NCBI GenBank assembly: GCA_965370045.1
Contig: CBDUSI010000086.1
Location: 1 to 19,437, forward strand
Source of the DNA: CAZONU01 sp965370045
GTDB taxonomy: Bacteria > Planctomycetota > SZUA-567 > JAKLDR01
Direction of reading: 5' to 3'
Length of the DNA stretch: 19,437 bases
Shown here: one piece after another, positions 8,428 to 15,543 of the stretch
How positions within the stretch are numbered: position 1 is the stretch's first letter
Layout of the letters: the number at the start of each line of letters is the position of its first letter
Notes under the pieces: model-generated
Told to the model about the DNA's origin: nothing
What the model saw: the letters and a program-made list of their open reading frames with translations, nothing else
Database searches by the model: none
Made by a program: the position numbers and the translations under genes

Positions 8428-11094
8428 CTACTTGGTTTTCTCCGCCTTCTTCGCCTTCTTCGGGGGCCGGGTGATGGCGATCACATAGTTCTTCCGGTCC
8501 AGGTAGCGCCTGGCGACCTCCAGGATGTCGTTCTTGGACACCTTCTCGATGGCCTTGTGCTCGGTGAAGTAGGTCTCGGCCTTCTGTCCGTAAAGTTCCT
8601 TGTAGGCCAGGCCCTGGGCCACGGAGCTCATCCGCTGGCGCCTGCGGACCTGCCCGCCGATAATGGAGTTCCTGGCGCGCTTCAGCTCCTCGTCGCTCAC
8701 CGGCTTGCTCTTGATCTTGTCGATTTCCACCCAGAAGGCCGCCAGGGACTTCTCTACTTCGCCGGGCTTGGTGCCGATGTAAAAAATCACCGCGCCGGGG
8801 TCCAGGCCCTGGTCGAGGTAGCAGCCTACTGCGTAGGCCAGGCTCTGCTTGTCGCGCAGCTCGACGAAGAGCCGCGAGCCCATCCCGCTCAGTACCGCGC
8901 GCATGGCGGCCAGCGCGAAGCGGTCCCGGTGCTTGAGGCTCACCCCCCGGAAGGCCAGCGTGACCATGGCCTGCTTGGCGCCGGGACGCGGCTGCTCCTC
9001 GCGGCGGGCGCCCTTCAGCCGGGGGATCGGCGGCACCGGCGGCGGGGTGAACTTCCCTCCGCGCGGGGTCAAGAAGCGCGCGAAGTGCTTGAGCACCAGC
9101 TTGCGGGCCCGCTCCGGGGACACGTCGCCGGCCACGCAGATTATCATGTTGTCCGGCCGGCAGAAGCGCCGGTGGAAGGTCACTACGTCGCGGCGGGTGA
9201 GGGCCCGCACCGACTTCTCCGTGCCCGAGGCCTGCCGCGCGTAGGGGTGCGGGGCGTAGAGCAGCTTGTCGAGCAGCAGCTCGTTGACCGCCCAGATGCT
9301 CTCGCGGCGCTGGCGGATGCCGGCCAGGGTCTGCCGCTTGCGCTTGGCCAGCTCCTCCTCCGGGAAGGAGGGCTCGGCCAGCACCTCGGCGGCCAGCGAG
9401 AGGGCCAGAGGCATGTCTTTCGAAAGGAACTTGGCGGAGAGGCCGAAGGAGTTGCGCCCCCCGTAGCCGGACAGCGACCCGCCGCTCTCGGCCACCACCT
9501 CGGCCAGCTTCTCGGCGCTGTAGCGCCGGGTGCCGCGGGTCAGCAGCTTGGCCATCATGTCGCTGACCCCGCCCTTGCCGGCGGGCTCGAAGCGCACCCC
9601 GCCGAGGAAAACCGCGCTGAGGGCCACCACCGGATTATCATGACGCTCATAGACCAGAAGACGCGCCCCGCCGGGCAGCTTGAAGCGGACGACTTTGGGA
9701 GCGGCCTTCCCGGCGACCGGCGCCGCGGTCGGTTTGATCTTCCCGGCCTTCTTCTCGGGCAGCACCACGATCTGGCTGCGCCGTCCGGGCAGGATGTACT
9801 TGCGGAGGGCCTTGCCCACGTCCTTGGCGCGCACCCCGGCCAGGCGCTGGCGGTAGTGCCTGCTGAAGTGAACGTCCCCGGTCAGGAAGAAATCGCTGCC
9901 CAGCTCGCGGGCCAGGCCGCCCACCGACTCGCGGCCGAAGACGTCCCGGGCGCGGTTGCGGGCCAGCACCCGGGCGACCTCCGCCTTGCTGATGCGGCCG
10001 GTCTTGAGCTTGGCGACCTCCTCGTCAATGATCGCCAGCACCCGGGGGACGTTCTTCTCCTCGCAGCGCGCGCTGATTTGGAAGTGCCCGGTCGACTCCG
10101 GCGTGTAGTTGCCTGCCGAGACCGAGTAGGCCAGCTTCTCCTCCTCGACCAGGCGGCGGTGCAGCCGGCTGGTGCGGCCCCCGCCCAGCACGCCGGCGCC
10201 CAGGTCCAGGGGGTACATGTGCGGGCTGGCGATCGACACCGTCGGCCAGGCGACGGTCAGCCGCGCGCTGCGGAAGTGCCCGTCGCGGACCCGCAGCGAG
10301 CGCGGCGAGGCCTGGGCCGGCTCGGGCGTGACCCGCGGGGCGATGTAGCGCCGGCGCTTGAAGTCCTTGAAAGCCTCTTTCACCTTGGCCAGGGTCTTGG
10401 CGTTATCGAAATCACCCACCGCCACGAAGATCATGTTGTTGGGCACGTAGTGCTTCCGGTAGTAGCCGACCAGGTCGTCGCGGGTCAGCCCAGTGAACAC
10501 CGGGCGGTAGCCGATCACCGGATGGCGGCGGGGGTTCCTGAGGTACAGGGTCTGGCGGACGTATTTATAGAAAACCCGGCCGGGGCTGTCCTCCCCGCGG
10601 TTGATCTCCTTGATGATGACTTCCTTCTCGCGCTTGCACTCCTTCTCGGGGAAGGTCGAGTGCATCACCGCGTCGGCCAGGCAGTCCAGGGCCACGCCGA
10701 AGTTCTTGCTGGGCAGGGTCACGTGGTAGACGGTGCGATTGGTGGAGGTGTAGGCGTTGTGGCCCCCGCCGGCCGCGCGGATCTCGCGGTCCATGTCGCG
10801 CACGCCGCGCTTTGCAGTGCCCTTGAAGAGCATGTGCTCCACGTAGTGGCTGACGCCCGCGCCCATCAGCTTCTCCTCGGTCATCGACCCGCAGCGCACC
10901 CAGAGCTGCACGGTGCAGACCGGTGCCGCGTGCCGCTCGGCGAGGATCACGTCCATGCCGTTGGCCAGCCGGGTGACCAGCACCTTTGGCTCTGCGGCGG
11001 CCGGCCTGGCGGGTTTCTTGCCGGAGGCGGCCCGGGCGCGCCCGGCCAGGGCCAGCAGGCAGAGAATGGTCAGTGCTGTCGCAATGCGCCTCAC
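8428..11094 (-). CDS. Two-domain M16 family zinc metallopeptidase, exported
   Basis: 888 residues. An N-terminal signal peptide (about residues 1-22, ending ARA) predicts export to the periplasm. The first M16 module has the inverted zinc motif HYVEH (His83, Glu86, His87) and the distal ligand Glu163 in EVIIKEI, at the spacing expected of active M16 enzymes. A second M16 module begins near residue 485 (VVRFKLPGGARLLVYERHDN). Its zinc motif is replaced by GVSDMMAKLLTRGT, so it is a non-catalytic half, as in many pitrilysin/PqqL-like peptidases. The product probably degrades peptides in a clamshell chamber; the substrate is unknown. GTG 11094 overlaps the uvrC TGA by 4 bp, implying coupled translation. 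Its stop precedes the dnaA promoter directly. Confidence 0.92.
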   Translation of the reverse strand: MRRIATALTILCLLALAGRARAASGKKPARPAAAEPKVLVTRLANGMDVILAERHAAPVCTVQLWVRCGSMTEEKLMGAGVSHYVEHMLFKGTAKRGVRDMDREIRAAGGGHNAYTSTNRTVYHVTLPSKNFGVALDCLADAVMHSTFPEKECKREKEVIIKEINRGEDSPGRVFYKYVRQTLYLRNPRRHPVIGYRPVFTGLTRDDLVGYYRKHYVPNNMIFVAVGDFDNAKTLAKVKEAFKDFKRRRYIAPRVTPEPAQASPRSLRVRDGHFRSARLTVAWPTVSIASPHMYPLDLGAGVLGGGRTSRLHRRLVEEEKLAYSVSAGNYTPESTGHFQISARCEEKNVPRVLAIIDEEVAKLKTGRISKAEVARVLARNRARDVFGRESVGGLARELGSDFFLTGDVHFSRHYRQRLAGVRAKDVGKALRKYILPGRRSQIVVLPEKKAGKIKPTAAPVAGKAAPKVVRFKLPGGARLLVYERHDNPVVALSAVFLGGVRFEPAGKGGVSDMMAKLLTRGTRRYSAEKLAEVVAESGGSLSGYGGRNSFGLSAKFLSKDMPLALSLAAEVLAEPSFPEEELAKRKRQTLAGIRQRRESIWAVNELLLDKLLYAPHPYARQASGTEKSVRALTRRDVVTFHRRFCRPDNMIICVAGDVSPERARKLVLKHFARFLTPRGGKFTPPPVPPIPRLKGARREEQPRPGAKQAMVTLAFRGVSLKHRDRFALAAMRAVLSGMGSRLFVELRDKQSLAYAVGCYLDQGLDPGAVIFYIGTKPGEVEKSLAAFWVEIDKIKSKPVSDEELKRARNSIIGGQVRRRQRMSSVAQGLAYKELYGQKAETYFTEHKAIEKVSKNDILEVARRYLDRKNYVIAITRPPKKAKKAEKTK

Positions 11095-12449
11095 TTCTTT
11101 CTCCTTATTCTCTTCTCGGGGGGCAGCACCCGTCGCTCGCGGAGCTTGCGGTGATAGTTTCCCGCGAAGCGGTGGGCCTCGTCCCTCACGTGCTGCAGCA
11201 TCTTAAGCGCCCCGCCGGTACGCGGCAAGCGGAGCGTCCGCCCGCCCGGGAGATGAACGATCTCCTGCTTCTTGGCCAGCGAGCAGACCGCCGCCGGGCG
11301 GCCGGCCTTGGGCGTGCGCTTGAGCACCTTCAGGGCCGCGGCCAGGTGCCCGGCGCCGCCGTCCAGAAGTAACAAGTCAGGGGCCCCGGCGCCCTCGGCG
11401 GCCAGGCGCCGGACGCGGCGGCGGAGCACCTCGGCCATGCCCGCGTAATCGTCGTCACCCGGGGCGCGCTTGATGCGGTAGTGGCGGTAGAGCCCCTTGG
11501 CCGGCCGGCCGTCGATGAAGGTTACTATTGAACCGGCCGCCTCGCGGCCCGACAGGCTGGCCAAGTCCAGGCCCTCAATCCGTTTGGGCGGCGCGGGCAG
11601 GTCGAGCTTGCGGGCCAGGTCGAGGAGGCCCTTGGCGGGGTCGATGCGTGGCGGCGCGGGAGGTTGGGGGCTGGACAGGTCTCCGCGGCGGGCCAGGCTT
11701 TCCATGGCGGCCAGTTCGTCGCGGAGCCGGGCGGCCTCCTCGTAGCGCAGCCTCTTGGCCGCGGACTTCATGCGCTTGGTCAGGTCGCCCAGCAGCCGCT
11801 TCCGGCCGCGGCCGGCGAGCAGCGCCTCCAGGCGGCGGATCATCGCCCGGTACTCGCGCTCCGCGACGCGTCCCGCGCAGGGCCCCAGGCACAGGCCCAC
11901 GTGGAAGTCCAGGCAAGGCCGCACCGGGCGTTTGGGCGCGGGGTCCACGGCGGAAGGGCAGGTGCAATGACGGAAGGCGCGGCGCAGGGCGGCCAGCGCG
12001 GCGCGCAGCTCGCGGCCGGCGACGAAGGGCCCCAGATAGTGGGACTTGCGATTTGTGCGGTCGCGAGTAATCCTCACGCGGGGAAAGGGCTCGCCCCAGG
12101 TTACTTCGACCAGGGGATAGCTGGTGCCCTTGAGGCTCACGTTGAACTTGGGCTGGAGGTCCTTTATCAGCCGGCTCTCGAGCAGCAGGGCTTCGACCTC
12201 GCTGGGGGTCTCGACGACCTCGATTCCCGCGACCGAGCCCATCAGCGAGGCGGCCTTGGCGTCCAGGCGCTTTTCGTCGAAGTAACTGCGCACCCGGGTG
12301 CGCAGGTGCTTGGCCTTGCCCACGTATATCTCGCGGCCGGAGGCGTCCTTCATGATGTAGACGCCGCTGGTCCGGGGCAGCGTGGCGACGCGCTTCCTGA
12401 GGCGCGCGCGCCGGGCCTGATCGGTCTCGGGGGCTCTCTTCCTGCCCAT
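11091..12449 (-). CDS. uvrC: Excinuclease ABC subunit C, lacking the C-terminal HhH region
   Basis: 452 residues from the chosen ATG. The N-terminal GIY-YIG nuclease domain has SGVYIM and IYVGKAKHLRTRVRSYF. A Cys cluster follows (RHCTCPSA, then RPCLDFHVGLCLGPC), matching the Fe-S/Cys region of UvrC. Next come a UVR domain (LTKRMKSAAKRLRYEEAARL) and the RNase-H-like nuclease domain with IEGLDLASLSGREAAGS, LLLLDGGAGHL and RDEAHRFAGNYHRKLR. The protein then stops, about 150 residues short of typical UvrC, with no helix-hairpin-helix pair. UvrC makes both incisions in nucleotide excision repair with UvrB. An in-frame TTG at 12491 and an ATG at 12461 are also possible starts; the ATG at 12449 is preferred because TATGAT lies 7 nt before it. 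It is coupled to the M16 gene by GTGA. Confidence 0.9.
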   Translation of the reverse strand: MGRKRAPETDQARRARLRKRVATLPRTSGVYIMKDASGREIYVGKAKHLRTRVRSYFDEKRLDAKAASLMGSVAGIEVVETPSEVEALLLESRLIKDLQPKFNVSLKGTSYPLVEVTWGEPFPRVRITRDRTNRKSHYLGPFVAGRELRAALAALRRAFRHCTCPSAVDPAPKRPVRPCLDFHVGLCLGPCAGRVAEREYRAMIRRLEALLAGRGRKRLLGDLTKRMKSAAKRLRYEEAARLRDELAAMESLARRGDLSSPQPPAPPRIDPAKGLLDLARKLDLPAPPKRIEGLDLASLSGREAAGSIVTFIDGRPAKGLYRHYRIKRAPGDDDYAGMAEVLRRRVRRLAAEGAGAPDLLLLDGGAGHLAAALKVLKRTPKAGRPAAVCSLAKKQEIVHLPGGRTLRLPRTGGALKMLQHVRDEAHRFAGNYHRKLRERRVLPPEKRIRRKK

Positions 12450-12456
12450 GACACAT

Positions 12457-12462
12457 ATCATA
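12457..12462 (-). promoter_or_regulatory. -10 element of uvrC, candidate leaderless start
   Basis: TATGAT on the minus strand, 7 nt before the ATG at 12449. No convincing -35 is seen (ATGTAT at 17-bp spacing). There is no Shine-Dalgarno sequence between the hexamer and ATG. Confidence 0.35.
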
Positions 12463-12513
12463 AGTCTCCGTCGGGGCGGATACATCCGCAAAAGCGCGGC
12501 GGCCCGAAGACCG

Positions 12514-12543
12514 TTGACGCGGCCCCGCCGGCCCGGTTAACCT
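12514..12543 (+). promoter_or_regulatory. Promoter of the CapA-like gene
   Basis: TTGACG (12514-12519), an 18-bp spacer and TAACCT (12538-12543). The ATG at 12553 follows after 9 nt, so the leader would be about 2-3 nt or absent. It diverges from the uvrC promoter within the same 103-bp intergenic region. Confidence 0.45.
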
Positions 12544-12552
12544 ATTGCCAGA

Positions 12553-13713
12553 ATGAGAGCTCGATGGACGCTTTTCGCGCTGTTCGCCGTGCTGGTCGCG
12601 GCTCCCCTGGCGGGCTGCGGGGGCGCTGGGACGGCCCGGCGGGGCGAGGTCCGCGTGCTTTTCGTCGGCGATACCAGCTTCGGCGAGAACTACCAGAGCG
12701 ATGCGGGGAAACTCGGCGGCGTCGATCTCCTCCGGAAAAAGGGCTACGACTGGCCGCTGGGCCGGCTGAAGCCACTGCTCCGGGAAGCTGACATAGTAAT
12801 CGCCAACCTGGAAACCCCGCTAACCGACCAGGTCCGCTCTCCGCTGGCCGGCAAGAAGGAATACGTCCACTGGTCGGACGTGAAGAAGGCGCCGGCGGCG
12901 CTGGCCCGCCACAACATCAAGGTCGTCTCGCTGGCCAACAACCACGCGGTGGACTTCGGCCTGGAGGGCCTGGGCCAGACCCTGAAAGCCCTGCGGTCCG
13001 CGGGCATCGCGTCCTTCGGCGCGGGGGTTGATGAGGCCGCCGCGGCCCGGCCTTACGCCAAGACCCTGTCCGTCGGCGGCCGGCCCTTCAGCCTGGTGGT
13101 GCTGGCCGGTTACGAGTACCGCCAGAAGTACGAGGCGGTCTACAAGTTCTACGCGCGGGGAAAGCGCGGCGGCGTTAACCGGTTGGACTTCGACAAGCTC
13201 TGCCTACAAATAGAGAAGCTCAAGCGCGCCTCCCCCACGGCCTTCGTGGCGGTGACCCCGCACTGGGGCCGGAACTACGGGTCGCGCCGCAAGCGGGAGG
13301 TCGAGGGCGCCCGCCGGCTGATAGACGCCGGCGCGGACCTGGTCATGGGCCACGGCGCGCACCACCTCCAGGCCATCGAGCACTACAAGGGCCGCTGGAT
13401 CTTCTACAACCTCGGCAACTTCATGTTCAGCGCCGAGGGGCGCCGCGCGGAAAAGAAATCGCACGGCTTCAGCCTGGCGGTGCGCCTGAACCTGAGCCCG
13501 GGCAGCGATGGCATCATCAAGACGCTGCGCGCCTACCCGATCCTGACCGACAACCTGCGCACCGGCTACCGCAGCCGCCCGGTCACTGCCCGCGAGCTCG
13601 AGCAGGTCCGCAAGTTGTTGCGCAAGAGAAGCCCCGACTCGGCCGACTTCCGGCGCCAGGTCCGGCCCGGCCGGGACCGCTCCGGCCATTACGTGGAAAT
13701 GACGCTGCAATAA
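12553..13713 (+). CDS. CapA/PgsA-family metallophosphoesterase-like lipoprotein
   Basis: 386 residues. A lipoprotein signal with lipobox LAGC (Cys22) predicts a membrane-anchored protein outside the cytoplasm. The CapA fold motifs occur in order: VGDTSF (Asp40), ANLETPL (Asn85, Glu87), SLANNHAVDFG (Asn129, Asn130, His131, Asp134), TPHWG (His237), GHGAHHLQAIE and FYNLGNFMFS. These match the calcineurin-like metal centre of the CapA/PgsA domain known from poly-gamma-glutamate synthesis in Bacillus. No capB or capC partner is present, so polyglutamate production is not supported; CapA-like proteins are widespread and many have unknown roles. It is the first gene of a probable operon with the PsbP-like gene 12 bp downstream. 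Confidence 0.9.
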   Translation: MRARWTLFALFAVLVAAPLAGCGGAGTARRGEVRVLFVGDTSFGENYQSDAGKLGGVDLLRKKGYDWPLGRLKPLLREADIVIANLETPLTDQVRSPLAGKKEYVHWSDVKKAPAALARHNIKVVSLANNHAVDFGLEGLGQTLKALRSAGIASFGAGVDEAAAARPYAKTLSVGGRPFSLVVLAGYEYRQKYEAVYKFYARGKRGGVNRLDFDKLCLQIEKLKRASPTAFVAVTPHWGRNYGSRRKREVEGARRLIDAGADLVMGHGAHHLQAIEHYKGRWIFYNLGNFMFSAEGRRAEKKSHGFSLAVRLNLSPGSDGIIKTLRAYPILTDNLRTGYRSRPVTARELEQVRKLLRKRSPDSADFRRQVRPGRDRSGHYVEMTLQ

Positions 13714-13725
13714 GAGGAGGAGTCC

Positions 13726-14301
13726 GTGGAGAACGAAGGCTCGGGCGTGAAGAAGTTCCTGGCCGCGGTGCTTATCTTACTGCTCATCGCCGGTGTCGTG
13801 GTCGCGCTGGTCTTCCCCGAGCTCTGGCGCGAGCGGCTGGGACTGAAGAAGTCGCCGGAGGGCAGGCGCGTTCACTGCGAGGAGCTGGGCCTCTCGATCG
13901 CAATCCCCGAGGGCTGGACCTCGGAGGTGCGCAGCGTGGGTACGCCGACGCTGATGGCCACCAACCCGGCCGGCGACTCGGTGCGGGTGACCTTCCAGCG
14001 GGTGCCGGCTGGCGCGGACCCCGAGAAGTTCGCGCGCGAACGGCTGGCAGCATTGTTTAAGGAGACCTACAAGGAGCGCGAGGCCGCCGCGACGACCCTG
14101 GCCGGCGCGAGCGCCCGGAAGCTGGTGGCCTCCGGCGGGGAGCCGGGGGCGGTGCGGACCAGCCTGCTCTACGTCCTGCCCCGGGGCGAGCGGATGTACA
14201 CGGTGCACTGCTCGACGAAGGGCGAGCGTTTCGAGGCGGAGAGAGCGGCCCTGGAGGCCATCGCCGAGAGCCTGAAGTTCGAGGCGCCCGCGAAAGAGTA
14301 G
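13726..14301 (+). CDS. Membrane-anchored PsbP-like (DUF1795-type) protein
   Basis: 191 residues. One transmembrane helix spans about residues 9-31 (KKFLAAVLILLLIAGVVVAL). After a short linker, a small alpha/beta domain begins ELGLSIAIPEGWTSEVRSVG and ends with a helix ERAALEAIAESLKFE. The opening 'LGLSIAIPEGW' and the terminal 'SLKFE' are the usual bounds of PsbP/DUF1795 domains. No enzyme is known for this family outside photosynthesis, and no function is assigned here. The start is GTG 13726, 12 bp after the CapA-like stop, with a strong GAGGAGGAG Shine-Dalgarno sequence. The domain should face the periplasm. Confidence 0.7.
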   Translation: MENEGSGVKKFLAAVLILLLIAGVVVALVFPELWRERLGLKKSPEGRRVHCEELGLSIAIPEGWTSEVRSVGTPTLMATNPAGDSVRVTFQRVPAGADPEKFARERLAALFKETYKEREAAATTLAGASARKLVASGGEPGAVRTSLLYVLPRGERMYTVHCSTKGERFEAERAALEAIAESLKFEAPAKE

Positions 14302-14338
14302 TAACCGGGCGCGTCCGAAACGAGAGGAGACCGGCGAC

Positions 14339-15463
14339 GTGAAGCTGATCGACTTCGGGAAGCGCAGCGGGCTGAAGGTCCCCCGGGCCAACATCGGCGG
14401 GATGCGCCTGCCCGAGGACCACGACGAGGCGGTCGCCGTCATCCGCCACGCGGTCGACTCGGGAATGCGCTACATCGACAGCTGCCGGGCCTACGGCGAG
14501 AGCGAGATCAAGTTCGGCAAGGCCCTTAAGGACGGCTACCGCGAGAAGGTGATCCTCAGCAGCAAGTGGTCGCCCTGGATCAAGAAGTTCGCGGACGACG
14601 ACGCGCCTACTGCACAGTGCATGCGCAAGCGGCTGGAGGACTCCCTGCGGCGCCTGGACGTCGAGTGCATTGACTTCTATCAGGTTTGGAACGTCAACAG
14701 CCGCGAGACCTTCGAGGCGGCCACCGGTCCCGGGGGGACGCTGGAGGGCATCCGCAAGGCCATGGACGAGGGTTTGGTCAAGCATACCGGGATGACCAGC
14801 CACGACTCAGTGGAACACCTGTTGGAATACCTGCCGAAGCTGGACTGGTGCGAGGTGCTGCTGGTCAGCTACAACATGCTGGACACTCGCTACGCGCCGG
14901 TCATCACCAGGGCCCGCGAGCTGGGCATCGGCACCATCACCATGAACCCGGTGGCCGGCGGGCGACTGGTGGAGGCCAGCCCGGTGCTGACCGAACTGGC
15001 CGAGGAGGTCGGCGCGCGCGACGTGCCGGACCTGGCGCTCAGGTGGCTGCTCAGTAACCCCGACCTTGACACTTACATATCGGGCGTCAACAGGAAGTCC
15101 GACGCCGACGCGGCGGTGGCCGCGGCCGAAGCCGGCCCGCTGGGCGCCGAGGAGTACGCCCGGGTCAACGCCTTTATCGCCGGGCGCACCCGCGAGAACG
15201 TCAAGTTCTGCACCGCCTGCGGGTACTGCAAGCCCTGCCCCCAGGAAATCAACATTCCGGTGATAATGGCCCGCGTCTACGAGGACCGTTTCTGGGGCCT
15301 CAAGGAAGCGGCCGCGAAGCGCTACCGGGGCATCAAGGGGCCCCGCGCCCCGGCCTGCACCGCCTGCGGCCAATGCGAAGAGAAGTGCACCCAGAAGCTC
15401 AAGATCAGCGAGGAAATGGCCTACGCCGCCGAGAACTACGAGGAGCCGGACGAGGCCAAATAG
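14339..15463 (+). CDS. Aldo/keto reductase with C-terminal 4Fe-4S ferredoxin-like domain
   Basis: 374 residues. The TIM-barrel AKR part (about 1-285) has Asp47 and Tyr52 (MRYIDSCRAYG) and Lys76 (ILSSKW). The fourth tetrad position, normally His, appears to be Trp117 in DFYQVWN. The tail carries two Cys motifs: CTACGYCKPCPQEINIP (Cys291, 294, 297, 300) and CTACGQCEEKC (Cys340, 343, 346, 350), enough for two 4Fe-4S clusters. Iron-sulphur AKRs of this type occur in anaerobes and may couple carbonyl reduction to ferredoxin; the substrate is unknown. GTG 14339 is preceded by GAGGAGA, and the gene lies 37 bp after the PsbP-like gene, probably in the same operon. Confidence 0.9.
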   Translation: MKLIDFGKRSGLKVPRANIGGMRLPEDHDEAVAVIRHAVDSGMRYIDSCRAYGESEIKFGKALKDGYREKVILSSKWSPWIKKFADDDAPTAQCMRKRLEDSLRRLDVECIDFYQVWNVNSRETFEAATGPGGTLEGIRKAMDEGLVKHTGMTSHDSVEHLLEYLPKLDWCEVLLVSYNMLDTRYAPVITRARELGIGTITMNPVAGGRLVEASPVLTELAEEVGARDVPDLALRWLLSNPDLDTYISGVNRKSDADAAVAAAEAGPLGAEEYARVNAFIAGRTRENVKFCTACGYCKPCPQEINIPVIMARVYEDRFWGLKEAAAKRYRGIKGPRAPACTACGQCEEKCTQKLKISEEMAYAAENYEEPDEAK

Positions 15464-15501
15464 ACCGGAACGCTTCACTAAGACGAACGTCCTCTTTATG
15501 C

Positions 15502-15517
15502 CCGCCCTGCGGGGCGG
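15502..15517 (+). repeat. Small GC hairpin upstream of the secretin-like gene
   Basis: CCGCCC (15502-15507) and GGGCGG (15512-15517) with a 4-nt loop, about 40 bp after the aldo/keto reductase stop. No T tract follows, so it may be a weak or factor-dependent terminator, or a leader hairpin of the next gene. Confidence 0.3.
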
Positions 15518-15543
15518 CGGCCGCATTTGGGAGGGGGAATGCC

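Noticed and set aside
8287..11154. 955-codon open frame on + opposite the M16 peptidase
   Set aside because: Antisense shadow; low-complexity Gly/Ala/Leu/His composition and no domain, while the minus strand has a signal peptide and the HxxEH motif.
15373..15543. Earlier ATG for the secretin-like gene inside the aldo/keto reductase
   Set aside because: It would bury the signal peptide behind 57 Arg-rich residues; the ATG at 15544 has a strong Shine-Dalgarno sequence.
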